Origin: Flavisolibacter tropicus
GTDB taxonomy: Bacteria; Bacteroidota; Bacteroidia; Chitinophagales; Chitinophagaceae
Assembly (NCBI RefSeq): GCF_001644645.1
Contig: NZ_CP011390.1
Location: 5,039,501-5,103,500 of the forward strand
Length of the DNA: 64,000 nucleotides
Reading direction: 5' to 3'
Shown here: one piece after another, positions 27,349 to 37,866 of the stretch
Layout of the letters: each line of letters begins with the position of its first letter
How positions within the stretch are numbered: the first letter of the stretch is position 1
Made by a program: the position numbers and the translations under genes
Notes under the pieces: generated by a model
The model's input: the letters and a program-made list of their open reading frames with translations, nothing else
Told to the model about the DNA's origin: nothing
Database searches by the model: none

Positions 27349-30300
27349 ATGAAACTAGCAGAAGTATCGATAAAACGTCCCACCCTCATAATCGTATTGT
27401 TTACGATACTGATATTGGGTGGACTCTTAAGTTATTCGTCACTTAACTACGAGTTACTGCCAAAGTTCAGTCCCTCCGTAGTTTCTGTGACTACCATTTA
27501 TCCGGGTGCATCACCCAGTGAAGTGGAGAATACGGTATCAAAAAAGATTGAAGACGCGGTGTCTTCCATGGAGAACATCAAGAAGCTTGATACCAAGTCG
27601 TTTGAAAGTGTATCGTCTGTGGTAATCACAATGAAAAGCGGGGCAGATGTGGACTACGCCCTGAACGATGCACAACGTCGTATCAATGCGATCTTAAAAG
27701 ACTTGCCAGAAGATGTTGATCCACCATCATTGAACAAGTTCTCGCTGGATGATCTTCCTGTGATGACCTTGTCGGCTTCTGCCAATATGGATGAAGCGGC
27801 TTTCTATGATTTGATGGACAACCGTATTGCGCCTGTATTATCAAGAGTAGACGGTGTGGCCAAGGTAAACCTGATTGGTGGCCAGGAGCGCGAGATCCAG
27901 GTGAGTATTGATGCCAACCGTTTGCAGGGTTATGGTCTTTCTTTATTGCAGGTACAAAATGCCATTCTTTCTTCTAATCTCGACTTCCCTACCGGTAGTG
28001 TACAAACGAGAGAGCAGGATGTATTGATCCGCTTATCGGGCAAATACAAATCGGTAGATGAGTTGCGCAATTTGGTCGTTGCTAACCGTAATGGCGTGCA
28101 GGTACGTTTAATAGATGTAGCTGATATACAGGATGCACAGAAGGACGTAGATAAAATAGCCCGTGTAAACCAGCAAAGTGCCATTGCCGTTCAGATCATG
28201 AAGCAGTCTGATGCAAACGCTGTTGGCGTAAGTGAACAGATCCACGCAACTATAGATAAACTGCAAAAAGATTATGGTAAGACAGGTTTGAAGATTAGTG
28301 TTGCTAACGATAGCTCTATTTATACCTTACAGTCTGCAGATGCCGTAATTCACGATCTGATGCTGGCGGTTGTGCTAGTAGCCTTTGTAATGCTGTTCTT
28401 CCTGCATAGCATCCGTAACGCAGTGATTGTAATGGTGGCTATCCCGGCATCATTGATCGCTACGTTTATTGGTATGGCCCTGTTAGGTTATACATTGAAC
28501 CTGATGTCTTTGTTAGGCTTATCACTGGTGGTAGGTATCCTGGTGGATGATGCCATTGTGGTACTAGAGAATATTTACCGGCATATGGAGATGGGTAAGA
28601 ACCGCGTGCGGGCAGCTTATGAAGCTACTAAAGAAATCGGGTTTACGGTAACCTCCATTACATTGGTAATCGTGGTCGTGTTTGTACCCATTGCCTTAAG
28701 TACCGGTTTGGCTGCGGATATTATTAAGCAGTTCTGTGTAACCGTATCTATTGCCACATTGATGTCTTTGTTATCATCATTTACAATCGTGCCTTGGTTA
28801 TCCTCTCGCTTTGGTAAGCTAGAGCGCATTTCTAATAAAACCTTCTTCGGCCGCATTATCATTGGCTTTGAAAAAGGCTTGCATTCGTTTACTGAATGGG
28901 TGGGCAATATCCTGAAATGGTCACTGGCGCATAAGAAAACCACTTTAGCGTTAGTGTTCGGTTTATTGTTTTCTTCTTTCTTCTTGCTGGGCGCCGGCTT
29001 TATTGGGGCAGAGTTCTTTGCCAAGAGTGATAGAGGCGAATTCTTAGTACAAATAGAATTGCCTAAAGATGCTTCTATTGAACGAACCAATGCCGTTGCT
29101 CAAACCGCTGAAAACTACCTGAAGAATAAAAAAGAAGTGACCAAGCTGATTACTACAGTCGGTCAGTCTAGTGAAGGCATGGGGGCTTCTCAATCTACAC
29201 CATACAAAGCTGAAATTGATGTGCAGTTGGTGGCTAAAAAAGACCGTGAAGATGATGCGAATATCTATGCGGCTAAAATAAAGAAGGAGTTAGAACCTTT
29301 GCTGGTGGGTGCTAAAGTAAAAACAGTACCCGTAAGTATCCTGGGTACGGCAGAACAAGCTCCGTTAGCCTTGATTGTTACTGGTCCTGAATTGGATAGT
29401 GTAATGGTGTTTGCCAAAGCGGCCATGAATGAATTAGGAAAGGTAAAAGGTGCTACAGAAATGAAGCTGTCTGTAGAAGCGGGTAACCCGGAGATCAATG
29501 TACAGGTAGACCGTGATAAGATGGCGGCACTGGGGTTGAATCTTTCAACTGTAGGTGCTACTATGCAAACAGCCTTTAGTGGTAATACCAATGGTAAGTT
29601 CCGCCAGGGAGAATATGAATACGATATCAATATCCGCTATGGTAGTTTCAACCGCCAAAGCATTCAGGATGTGAGCAACTTATTGTTCACCAATGATAAG
29701 GGGGAGCAGATTCGTTTATCTCAGTTTGCAGCTATTAAAGAGGGTTCAGGCCCTAGCATGTTGGAGCGTCGTGATAAGAGCACTTCAGTAACGGTGCAGG
29801 CGCAAGCGGTTGGTCGCCCTACCGGTACAATTGCTGCCGAGTGGCAGGTAGCTTTTGATAAACTGCGTCGTCCTGCTGGCGTTAGCTATGTATGGAGTGG
29901 TGATATGGAAAACCAAAGTGAAGGTTTTGGTTCATTGGGTATTGCCTTGTTAGCAGCCATTGTATTGGTGTACCTGATCATGGTGGCCTTGTATGACAGC
30001 TTTGTATATCCGTTTGTGGTATTGTTCTCTATTCCTTTGTCAATCATCGGAGCCTTATTAGCACTGGCGTTAACGAATAATACATTAAACCTGTTTACGA
30101 TCCTTGGTTTGATCATGTTGATAGGTCTGGTAGCCAAGAACGCCATCATGCTGGTAGACTTTACCAACCAACGTAAAGCTGAAGGTGCGTCTACGTACCA
30201 GGCGTTGCTGGATGCCAACCACGCCCGTTTACGCCCCATCCTGATGACAACGATAGCGATGGTAATAGGTATGCTGCCAATTGCGATTGCCTCAGGTGCA

Positions 30301-30522
30301 GGTGCAGAATGGAAGAATGGCCTAGCTTGGGTTATCATTGGTGGTTTGATCAGTTCGCTGTTCTTAACATTGGTAGTGGTGCCCGTAATGTATGCTATCT
30401 TTGATAAGCTCATCAACAAGGCAAAGCGTGGTAAAAAAGATCAGCCGATCCATGAGTTAATGGAAGAGCCTTACGAGTTAAAGCCACATCACGAACACAG
30501 CTTTGATCCATCACATATTTAA
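27349..30522 (+). CDS. RND family multidrug efflux permease (AcrB/HAE-1 type)
   Basis: A 1057-residue inner-membrane proton antiporter with 12 helices and two large periplasmic loops. The N-terminus has SIKRPTLIIVLFT and YPGASPSEVE. The proton-relay aspartates are D400-D401 in GILVDDAIVVLENIYRH, and the partner lysine is K930 in GLVAKNAIMLVDF. No relay residue is missing, so it should be active. With the adaptor and channel it exports drugs, lipids or other hydrophobic compounds; the substrate cannot be predicted. It is the last gene of the operon. Confidence 0.96.
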   Translation: MKLAEVSIKRPTLIIVLFTILILGGLLSYSSLNYELLPKFSPSVVSVTTIYPGASPSEVENTVSKKIEDAVSSMENIKKLDTKSFESVSSVVITMKSGADVDYALNDAQRRINAILKDLPEDVDPPSLNKFSLDDLPVMTLSASANMDEAAFYDLMDNRIAPVLSRVDGVAKVNLIGGQEREIQVSIDANRLQGYGLSLLQVQNAILSSNLDFPTGSVQTREQDVLIRLSGKYKSVDELRNLVVANRNGVQVRLIDVADIQDAQKDVDKIARVNQQSAIAVQIMKQSDANAVGVSEQIHATIDKLQKDYGKTGLKISVANDSSIYTLQSADAVIHDLMLAVVLVAFVMLFFLHSIRNAVIVMVAIPASLIATFIGMALLGYTLNLMSLLGLSLVVGILVDDAIVVLENIYRHMEMGKNRVRAAYEATKEIGFTVTSITLVIVVVFVPIALSTGLAADIIKQFCVTVSIATLMSLLSSFTIVPWLSSRFGKLERISNKTFFGRIIIGFEKGLHSFTEWVGNILKWSLAHKKTTLALVFGLLFSSFFLLGAGFIGAEFFAKSDRGEFLVQIELPKDASIERTNAVAQTAENYLKNKKEVTKLITTVGQSSEGMGASQSTPYKAEIDVQLVAKKDREDDANIYAAKIKKELEPLLVGAKVKTVPVSILGTAEQAPLALIVTGPELDSVMVFAKAAMNELGKVKGATEMKLSVEAGNPEINVQVDRDKMAALGLNLSTVGATMQTAFSGNTNGKFRQGEYEYDINIRYGSFNRQSIQDVSNLLFTNDKGEQIRLSQFAAIKEGSGPSMLERRDKSTSVTVQAQAVGRPTGTIAAEWQVAFDKLRRPAGVSYVWSGDMENQSEGFGSLGIALLAAIVLVYLIMVALYDSFVYPFVVLFSIPLSIIGALLALALTNNTLNLFTILGLIMLIGLVAKNAIMLVDFTNQRKAEGASTYQALLDANHARLRPILMTTIAMVIGMLPIAIASGAGAEWKNGLAWVIIGGLISSLFLTLVVVPVMYAIFDKLINKAKRGKKDQPIHELMEEPYELKPHHEHSFDPSHI

Positions 30523-30579
30523 TTAGAAAATAAGGGCTTTAACAAAGTTTGGCATTGATTATTAGATAGGTAATATAGT

Positions 30580-30601
30580 AGGAGGGCTTATGCCCTCCTG
30601 C
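30580..30601 (+). terminator. Hairpin after the RND operon
   Basis: AGGAGGGC and GCCCTCCT pair around TTAT, 58 nt past the pump stop codon. The T-run after it is weak (GCTTAATGATTTT), so it may be a poor terminator or an RNA-stabilising hairpin. Confidence 0.45.
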
Positions 30602-30677
30602 TTAATGATTTTAGGTACACTGCTTGTGAGTTCAGATAGCGGATTGATTTTGATTAGCGTTGTTCAAAAGATTAATT

Positions 30678-32009
30678 ATGAAAAAGGTAGTAATAGTTGG
30701 TGGAGGATTTGCTGGGGTTCGTTTGATTAAGAAGCTCTCAAAAGACAAGCGATTTCACATAACTCTGGTGGATAAAAATAATTATCATTTTTTCCCACCC
30801 TTACTTTATCAGGTTTCTACTGCATTTATTGAACCTTCTAGTATTAGTTATCCTTTCCGCCGTTTATTTCAGGAAAAGGATAACCTGCGTTTTCATATGG
30901 GCTCGCTGGTAAAAGTAAATCCACAGTCGAATACCATAGAAACTGATACCGGCACAGTACCATATGATTATCTGGTGTTGGCATTAGGTACAGAAACCAA
31001 CTACTTTGGTATGCAAAATGTAAAGCAATCGGCCTTGCCTATGAAAACGATAGATGAGGCTTTGAACTTGCGCAATCATTTGCTGCTGAATATGGAAAAG
31101 GCTGTACGCGCTACTAATAAAGCCGATAGAGACCGTTTGCTTAATATCGTCATTGCAGGCGGTGGCCCTACTGGTGTAGAGCTGGCAGGTATGTTGGCTG
31201 AGTTAGGGCACAACACCGCCAGAAAAGAATACCCGGAAATCAAGGACTTTGGTAGCCACATTTATGTTGTTGATGCCGGTCCGGTTTTACTGGCACCCAT
31301 GAGCAAAAAATCACAAGGAGAGGCATTGCATGTATTACAACATCTGGGCGTTAACGTGATACAGAACACAGCTGTAAAAGACTATGTAAATGGAAAAGTA
31401 GTTTTGGCCAATGGTAATATCCTAGAAACGGAATCTCTCATTTGGGCATCAGGTGTTGTGGCAAGAGAAGTGCCTGGCTTGCCAGCAGAAGTGTTAGGAA
31501 GAGGAAGGAGAGTATTGGTAGATGAATTTAATTGTGTGCAGGGTACCAATAATATTTTTGCTTTAGGCGACCTGTGTTTGCAAACAACAGATAGTAAGTT
31601 TCCTAACGGCCATCCGCAAGTGGCACAAGTAGCAATTCAGCAGGGACAATTACTTGCAAAGAACCTGCAACGTAAAGAAGATAATCAATCCATGCAGCCA
31701 TTTGCTTACAAGGATAAAGGTAGCATGGCCATCATTTCAAAATACAAGGCAGTAGCTGACTTACCGAAGATTTCATTTAAAGGATTCTTTGCCTGGCTGG
31801 TGTGGTTGTTCATACATATTATTCCGCTCATTGGTTTTCGCAATAAGGCGAAGCTGGCGTTTAGCTGGTTCTGGTCGTTTATTACTAACGATCCAACATT
31901 ACGATTGATTATACGCCCTGATGACAAAGCCGTACAAAAATTGAAAGCAATGAAGGGGCACTGTGATGACGAGCCTGTTTCTTTGAGTAGCAAAAGACAG
32001 GCAATCTAA
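30678..32009 (+). CDS. Type II NADH dehydrogenase (NDH-2)
   Basis: A 443-residue membrane-associated flavoprotein that passes electrons from NADH to quinone without pumping protons. The FAD-binding site is VVIVGGGFAGVRLIKKL at the start, and the NADH-binding Rossmann motif is IAGGGPTGVELAGMLAEL near residue 168. FFPPLLYQVSTAFIEPSSI and IFALGDLCLQ are typical of NDH-2. A hydrophobic C-terminal segment (FFAWLVWLFIHIIPLIGF) anchors it to the membrane. The ATG at 30678 is preferred over an in-frame TTG six codons upstream because it starts directly at the flavin-binding fold. Confidence 0.93.
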   Translation: MKKVVIVGGGFAGVRLIKKLSKDKRFHITLVDKNNYHFFPPLLYQVSTAFIEPSSISYPFRRLFQEKDNLRFHMGSLVKVNPQSNTIETDTGTVPYDYLVLALGTETNYFGMQNVKQSALPMKTIDEALNLRNHLLLNMEKAVRATNKADRDRLLNIVIAGGGPTGVELAGMLAELGHNTARKEYPEIKDFGSHIYVVDAGPVLLAPMSKKSQGEALHVLQHLGVNVIQNTAVKDYVNGKVVLANGNILETESLIWASGVVAREVPGLPAEVLGRGRRVLVDEFNCVQGTNNIFALGDLCLQTTDSKFPNGHPQVAQVAIQQGQLLAKNLQRKEDNQSMQPFAYKDKGSMAIISKYKAVADLPKISFKGFFAWLVWLFIHIIPLIGFRNKAKLAFSWFWSFITNDPTLRLIIRPDDKAVQKLKAMKGHCDDEPVSLSSKRQAI

Positions 32010-32040
32010 ATAAGGCAATAGTTTGAGTTTGGTTATACTG

Positions 32041-32071
32041 CGGGGGAGCTTAGGCTTCCCCGTATTTTTTT
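32041..32071 (+). terminator. Terminator after the NDH-2 gene
   Basis: A 9-bp stem (CGGGGGAGC with GCTTCCCCG, one G-U pair) and a TTAG loop are followed by TATTTTTTT. Confidence 0.82.
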
Positions 32072-32134
32072 GAACTAGGATTATTAAGATATAGATGGAT
32101 TAAGAAGAAATAATTACATACCTATTATTGCAAG

Positions 32135-32161
32135 AGTTGACTTTTATAGGTCAACTTTTTT
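32135..32161 (+). terminator. Second hairpin-plus-T-run downstream of NDH-2
   Basis: AGTTGAC and GTCAACT form a perfect 7-bp stem followed by a run of six T. No gene lies between it and the first terminator 64 nt upstream. It could be a backup terminator or the end of a very short RNA. The rest of 32010-32388 shows no coding frame. Confidence 0.6.
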
Positions 32162-32388
32162 GTTCAATCTGAAACAGGGAGGCATACGATTTTGTCTGAT
32201 TAACTTATCAAATGCAGGCCCGTTCCTTTAGAAGTAATTTTCCTTAATAATAACACAACAGCTTGTTTACAAATAGGTAACATACCTCTACTTACTTTGC
32301 CTTTACATTCATATAGCAAGCAATTTTTCTCCGCCTTTTGTATCTACAAGAGGCTTTTTTATGTTGGCACAGGAATGATCGTACTTCG

Positions 32389-32844
32389 TTATGCGGATAA
32401 GCCGTTGATCATCTGATAGGTGCTTTCTGATCCTATAGCCGGAAAGATCCAGGCCAGGGAAAATAATAGCGAGGCCACTTCAAATATACCCAGCTCGGAA
32501 ATAAAGTCTACGCCTATGCTCACAACCCGCTGTTTCTGTTTGTCAAAAAGCTGAATGTTGGCGTGGTCTTCTTTATAATGGTATTTTAAATCGTTTACAG
32601 TAACAGCCCCGCTTTGACCATGTCGTTGCGGCTGAAACTCACCAAGTGTGATTCCATACTCCGATTTTAAGGCAATCTTCTGTTGCAATACGCCTACATC
32701 TTCTAAAAAGAATAAACGATGGTGCGTGTAATGTAAGCGGAATGCTTTTGACTCAGGACTGAAGGTTAACTCAGCTATTTGTTCAGGTCCTTCCAATGTC
32801 CAAAGGTGTAAACCATTGGCTTGTACATGTTCAATCCACTGCAT
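32389..32844 (-). CDS. Hypothetical protein, beta-rich
   Basis: A 151-residue protein with no recognised family. The ATG at 32844 is chosen; a longer frame adds 24 residues of doubtful sequence. Its N-terminal two thirds alternate short strands and turns (AELTFSPESKAFRLHYTHHRLFFLEDVG split by turns), with DFISELGIFEVASLLFSLAWIFPAIG forming one hydrophobic helix near the C-terminus. That helix suggests membrane or lipid contact. It is isolated and convergent with NDH-2. The function is not known. Confidence 0.65.
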   Translation of the reverse strand: MQWIEHVQANGLHLWTLEGPEQIAELTFSPESKAFRLHYTHHRLFFLEDVGVLQQKIALKSEYGITLGEFQPQRHGQSGAVTVNDLKYHYKEDHANIQLFDKQKQRVVSIGVDFISELGIFEVASLLFSLAWIFPAIGSESTYQMINGLSA

Positions 32845-33179
32845 AAACTTATGTATTAAATAAAGAAACTGTACGGCAAAATTTACTTCTTTTAAATTAG
32901 AATAACACCTCTGCAATTAAACTTCATAATTATTTAATACAGATATAGACCTATGGATGAGGTATAGGAGGGCGGTTGAAGAATTATGATTGTAAGATTA
33001 TCGGTTATTCATTTATGTTAATGCTTCGTTCATAATAAGGTTACATTTTGTTTAGTTTCCCTTAACAATTTAGAAATATTACAACGCCATCTTGCACACG
33101 AAAAGCACAACATCATAAAGTGCAAATGATAAGTGCTAACTGCTTTTTGCTTTTTTCAATCTAAAAATATTTGCTTCAC
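32845..33179. other. AT-rich upstream region of the SusC gene
   Basis: 335 bases without a gene, strongly AT-rich, containing the likely promoter of the susC/susD pair. No sigma/anti-sigma (FecI/FecR) pair or hybrid sensor lies next to it. No clear -33/-7 pair could be assigned. Confidence 0.5.
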
Positions 33180-36100
33180 ATGAAACTATTGACTGCAGCA
33201 TCGTTGATGCTAAGCAGTGTGCTGCTGCCGTATGCAATGCAGGCACAGACTGCGACCAACAACCAAACCGACAAAGTCACTGCCTTATTAAGAGTGTCGG
33301 GTATTGTAAGGGATGCTGAAAGCAAGCAGCCTCTAACAGGTGTTACAGTAATGAACAATGGAAAAAAAGTATTGGGTACAACTGATGCTGATGGAAACTT
33401 TTCTGTTTCAGTAGCACAAGGTAGTACAATGATCTTTTTATCTGTATCTTTTTCACCACGATATTATTCTGTTACAGCTGAAGAAAAGGGAATCAATATT
33501 TTCTTAGAGCGTGATGCTAAACAGTTGGATAATGTGGTAGTTACTGCCTTGGGTATTAATCGTAAAGAAAAGGCGCTGGGTTACGCTGCTCAAAGCTTAG
33601 GTGCTAAAGATGTAAGTGATGCACGTACGAACAACTGGTCTAGTGCACTTTCCGGAAAAGTAGCGGGTTTAAATTTAATTGCTCCCGGTTCAGGCCCTGT
33701 AAACTCTACCCGTATTACATTAAGAGGTGATGGATCTATGGATCCTACGCTTAACCAGGCGCTGGTTATTGTTGATGGTGTGCCTATTCAAACAGGTATT
33801 CAATCTTCTGGTGTGGGTAACGCTTACCAGGCAGGTAGTGGTAACGACGTCCCTGTAGACTTTGGTAACGGTATTCAAGATATCAATCCTGATGATATTG
33901 AAAGTATTTCTGTATTGAAGGGACCCGGCGCAACAGCCTTGTATGGTAGCCGTGCAGCTGGTGGTGCTATCCTGATCACTACGAAGTCGGGTAAAAGTAA
34001 CAACAAGGGTATAGGTATTACTGTTAACTCAAACTATAGTATCAATACGGTATTGAAGTGGCCCGACTACCAGTATGAGTATGGCCAAGGCACTGGTACC
34101 GCTCGTAACGCAGCTGGTCAAAACTATTACTCGTATGGCGCTTCTGCCGATGGCGCTAACACCGGTAGTACCAGTAGTGCCTTTGGACCAAAGTTCGACG
34201 GCCAAATGTATTATCAATACGATCCTTCATTAGAAGGACAAGGAAAGGAGCGTACTTTATGGCGTCCCTATAAAGACAATATCAAAGGCTTTGGGAGAAC
34301 AGGCTTTACCCTTACCAATAATATTGCTTTAGAAGGCGGAAATGACAATGGTGGCATGCGTGCTTCTATCACCCATACCAAGAATGAATGGATCATGCCG
34401 AATACTGGCTTTGAACGTTTAACAGTACAGGGAACCGCTAATTATAAGATCTCTGATAAGCTGAAGGTTAATACCAAACTATCTTTTACCAATAAGAAAA
34501 GCGATAACCTGCCAGCAACAGGCTATAACAATCAGTCCATTGCTTACTTTATGATCTTCCAAAATCCAAGCATTCCACTGGAATGGTACCGCCCTGTCTG
34601 GAAGAAAGGTTATGAAAACCGCCAGCAAATTCACCCTTTTAGCTCTTTCATCGACAATCCTTACCTGATTGCATACGAAATGACCAACGCTATGAACAGT
34701 AATGCGTTTGTAGGAACTATGTCATTTGCTTATGAAATCAATAAGAAGTTTGACCTGATGGTAAGGGGCGGTGTAAACTCAAACAGTGAAGATCGTGAAA
34801 TGCGTCGCCCATTTAATACGGCCAACTTCCTGAATGGTTATTACAAGCAGCAGAATATCGCTTTCCTGGAATCAAACATCGACTTCTTGGCTTCTTATCA
34901 TGACAAGTTCTTCTCAGATTTAGATCTAAAGGTTTCTGCAGGTGGTAATGCTATGTCACAAACTAACCGCACTTTGAATGCTTATGTTGATGGTCTGGTA
35001 GTTCCAGATGTATATAAGCTTACGAACGGTTTAGCTGCACCAACTATTATGGTGAATGATGGCAACCGTAAGGTGAACAGCTTGTATGGTTTATCGGCTC
35101 TTTCTTATAAAGACAAATATTTCTTAGACTTTACAGGACGTATGGACTGGTGGAGTACGCTTCCGATAAACAGCAACTCTATGTTCTATCCTTCTGTAAA
35201 TGGTAGTGCTATCCTAAGTGACATCTTCGCATTATCTAGAACTATATCATTTGCCAAGCTGCGTGCGTCATGGGCACAGGCGGGCTTTGACGCTACTTCT
35301 CCTTACATGACACAGAAGTACTATGAGCAAAGTGAGTTTCCTGGTTCTGCTACAGCGCCAATTACCTTGTTTGCTGCTAAGTTGAAGCCACAAGTACAAA
35401 CCAGTTATGAAACAGGTCTGGATCTACGTTTCCTGAAAAACCGCTTCCGTGTTGATGCTACTGTGTATCGCAACTTTACAGCAAACCAGATCCTTTCTAT
35501 TCCTATTGATCCTACAACTGGTTATACAAGAAAAGTGATCAACGCAGGTAAGGTGCGTAACCAAGGAGTAGAATTATTGGCAAGCTCAAAGAATATCTCC
35601 AATAAGAACTTTACGTGGAGTACTACAGTTACCTGGTCAAAGAATGCAAACCGTGTGATGTCTTTACCTGACGAAATTGAAAGCGATTTCTTAGTCATCA
35701 ACATAGGAGGTAATGCTACACAACAAACAAGAGTAGGCGGTACTACAGGCGATATCTACGGCTTTGGTTTCTTACGTGCACCTGATGGCCAGATCATTTA
35801 TACTAAAGACGGTTTGCCTGCTCGTCCTGCAGATGTACAATACATTGGTAATGCCTATCCTTCTTGGAAGGGTGGTATTCAAAATGAGTTTTCTTACAAA
35901 GACTTCCGCTTTAGCTTCCTGGTAGATGGTCAATATGGTGGTATTATCTATTCACAAACACACCACAAAATGACAGAGCAAGGTAAGTTAGAACATACGC
36001 TGCGTGGCCGTGAAGAGAACTATATAATTGGTGATGGTGTGGTAGATGATGGTACTGGCAAGTTTGTTCCCAACACTACTAAAGTACTGCCTTCACAATA

Positions 36101-36392
36101 CTATGCTGATTACTATCGTCGTGCCAACGTAGAAGCCAACTCTTTTGATGCTTCTTTCCTGAAATTGCGTGAAGCGCGTATCGAGTACAATCTGCCTAAG
36201 AAGTCTTTAGGAAACTTCTTTAAGCAAGCCAGCATTGCTCTGTACGGAAGAGACCTGTTACTGATCACAGACTTCCCAATGTTTGATCCTGAAACAGCAG
36301 CACTTAATGGCTCATCTATCATGCCCGGTGTAGAAATGGGACAACTACCTTCTTCCCGCACTATGGGCGCTAACCTGACACTTAAATTCTAA
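33180..36392 (+). CDS. SusC/RagA family TonB-linked outer-membrane transporter
   Basis: A 1070-residue TonB-dependent receptor. A signal peptide ends near MQAQT. It is followed by a carboxypeptidase-regulatory-like domain (SGIVRDAESKQPLTGVTVMN), the plug domain with DNVVVTALGINRKEKALGYA and ALVIVDGVPI, the SusC signature GPGATALYGSRAAGGAILITT, and a 22-strand barrel ending in ANLTLKF. It imports an oligosaccharide, peptide or similar ligand through a SusCD complex. An ATG at 33180 is preferred to a TTG three codons upstream. It is coupled to the SusD gene; no glycoside hydrolase is adjacent, so the substrate is open. Confidence 0.95.
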   Translation: MKLLTAASLMLSSVLLPYAMQAQTATNNQTDKVTALLRVSGIVRDAESKQPLTGVTVMNNGKKVLGTTDADGNFSVSVAQGSTMIFLSVSFSPRYYSVTAEEKGINIFLERDAKQLDNVVVTALGINRKEKALGYAAQSLGAKDVSDARTNNWSSALSGKVAGLNLIAPGSGPVNSTRITLRGDGSMDPTLNQALVIVDGVPIQTGIQSSGVGNAYQAGSGNDVPVDFGNGIQDINPDDIESISVLKGPGATALYGSRAAGGAILITTKSGKSNNKGIGITVNSNYSINTVLKWPDYQYEYGQGTGTARNAAGQNYYSYGASADGANTGSTSSAFGPKFDGQMYYQYDPSLEGQGKERTLWRPYKDNIKGFGRTGFTLTNNIALEGGNDNGGMRASITHTKNEWIMPNTGFERLTVQGTANYKISDKLKVNTKLSFTNKKSDNLPATGYNNQSIAYFMIFQNPSIPLEWYRPVWKKGYENRQQIHPFSSFIDNPYLIAYEMTNAMNSNAFVGTMSFAYEINKKFDLMVRGGVNSNSEDREMRRPFNTANFLNGYYKQQNIAFLESNIDFLASYHDKFFSDLDLKVSAGGNAMSQTNRTLNAYVDGLVVPDVYKLTNGLAAPTIMVNDGNRKVNSLYGLSALSYKDKYFLDFTGRMDWWSTLPINSNSMFYPSVNGSAILSDIFALSRTISFAKLRASWAQAGFDATSPYMTQKYYEQSEFPGSATAPITLFAAKLKPQVQTSYETGLDLRFLKNRFRVDATVYRNFTANQILSIPIDPTTGYTRKVINAGKVRNQGVELLASSKNISNKNFTWSTTVTWSKNANRVMSLPDEIESDFLVINIGGNATQQTRVGGTTGDIYGFGFLRAPDGQIIYTKDGLPARPADVQYIGNAYPSWKGGIQNEFSYKDFRFSFLVDGQYGGIIYSQTHHKMTEQGKLEHTLRGREENYIIGDGVVDDGTGKFVPNTTKVLPSQYYADYYRRANVEANSFDASFLKLREARIEYNLPKKSLGNFFKQASIALYGRDLLLITDFPMFDPETAALNGSSIMPGVEMGQLPSSRTMGANLTLKF

Positions 36393-36412
36393 TGCTTTCA
36401 ATTTCTACAGTC

Positions 36413-37849
36413 ATGAAAAAATTACGTAACTATTTCTATATACTACCACTAATTGCCTTACTAACTGCTTGTGAGAAAGGCTTTGAAGACATCAACAAAG
36501 ATCCCAATCGTATCTCTGAGATCAGTCCTGGTACCTTGTTAAACCCCACATTGTATGAGCTATCCAGTTTCAACATGCAAAAGAGCGATGATATCACCTT
36601 CGACCTGATGCAGGTAGCGCTAAACTTTCCAAGTGTTTCGGGTGGCATACACCGTTATGACATTACCGAAAATGCCGGTAACAGCACCTGGAATACCTAC
36701 TACCGCTGGTTGAACAACATCAAAGAGATGAAGCAAATGGCTGACTCCACCCAGGATGTCAATTACCAGGCTATTGCTCTTACGCTAAATGCTTGGACGT
36801 ATGCTAACCTGACGGACTGTTTTGGTGATGTTCCTATGGCTGATGCCGTAAGAGGTGATGAAGGTGTGCTGCAACCTAAATACAATACGCAGAAAGAGGT
36901 GTATACAAAGATCCTGGCGGATTTAGCAACAGCTAACACTCTGTTCAATGCTTCCAGAACAATGACCTTTGGTACTGATGTATTGTACAGCAACAACGTA
37001 ACGAACTGGAAACGTTTTTGTAATTCCTTGCGCCTGCGTTTATTGTTGCGCGTTTCTAACAGATCAGAAATGGATAGCTGGAATCAGCTAAAGACAATGT
37101 TGGCCGATGCTAACAGCTATCCCGTGTTCACAGCCAATGATCAGGGCGCTGTATTAAAGCTTACGGGTATTACGCCATTGATCTCTCCATGGGGTCGTCC
37201 GCAAGACTTTACCACGGGACGTGCTGCTGCCAAGTTTTTCCTGGATAGCCTAAATGCCATGAGCGATCCACGCCGTGCGAAGTTTATGTCACAAGCCAAA
37301 AACAGTGCAGGCAATACCAATATAGGTTACCAGGGCATCCCTAGTGGTTATACAGGTAGTGAAAACCAGTTTGCCTATATCCCGTCCAACCTTTCCCAAG
37401 CACTGATTACGGGTGCAATGATCTGCCCAATACTTACGTATGCTGAGGTGGAGTTTATCAGAGCCGAAGTAGAATTCCGTGCTGGTAATACGGTCAATGC
37501 AAAAGCAGCGTATGAAAGAGGCGTAAAGGCAGCTATAGAACAATGGGGCTTGACCATGCCAGCAACTTACTTCTCTACACCTGATGCGGCTTATAACAAT
37601 ACATTGGAAAGAATCCTATTGCAGAAATATTATGCATTGTTCTTTACCGATTACCAGCAGTGGTTTGAATACCGCCGCACTGGTATGCCCAAGTTGCAAT
37701 TAGGTGCCGGTATGTTAAATGGTCAGAAGATGCCTGCACGCTTTATCTACCCGGTAGCACAGCGCATTTACAATCCTGACAATTATAAAGCAGCTGTAGC
37801 TATTATGGGTGCTGATGATATCAACACAAAAGTGTGGTGGCAGAAATAA
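36413..37849 (+). CDS. SusD/RagB-like (SusD-like_2) surface lipoprotein
   Basis: A 478-residue lipoprotein partner of the preceding SusC protein. The lipobox LLTAC is at residues 16-20, followed by EKGFEDINKDPN, the typical start of SusD-like_2 proteins. TPR-like helical repeats and the C-terminal segment FEYRRTGMPKLQLG also match. It binds the ligand at the cell surface and caps the SusC barrel. The ATG at 36413 starts the lipoprotein signal; an ATG at 36392 overlapping the susC stop codon by one base is in frame and could also serve. Confidence 0.94.
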   Translation: MKKLRNYFYILPLIALLTACEKGFEDINKDPNRISEISPGTLLNPTLYELSSFNMQKSDDITFDLMQVALNFPSVSGGIHRYDITENAGNSTWNTYYRWLNNIKEMKQMADSTQDVNYQAIALTLNAWTYANLTDCFGDVPMADAVRGDEGVLQPKYNTQKEVYTKILADLATANTLFNASRTMTFGTDVLYSNNVTNWKRFCNSLRLRLLLRVSNRSEMDSWNQLKTMLADANSYPVFTANDQGAVLKLTGITPLISPWGRPQDFTTGRAAAKFFLDSLNAMSDPRRAKFMSQAKNSAGNTNIGYQGIPSGYTGSENQFAYIPSNLSQALITGAMICPILTYAEVEFIRAEVEFRAGNTVNAKAAYERGVKAAIEQWGLTMPATYFSTPDAAYNNTLERILLQKYYALFFTDYQQWFEYRRTGMPKLQLGAGMLNGQKMPARFIYPVAQRIYNPDNYKAAVAIMGADDINTKVWWQK

Positions 37850-37866
37850 CCATTAACTGTATATAG

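Noticed and set aside
28617..30419. Long antisense frames inside the RND pump gene (about 120-180 residues)
   Set aside because: They are the mirror of high-codon-bias coding sequence; the sense strand encodes an intact pump with all key residues.
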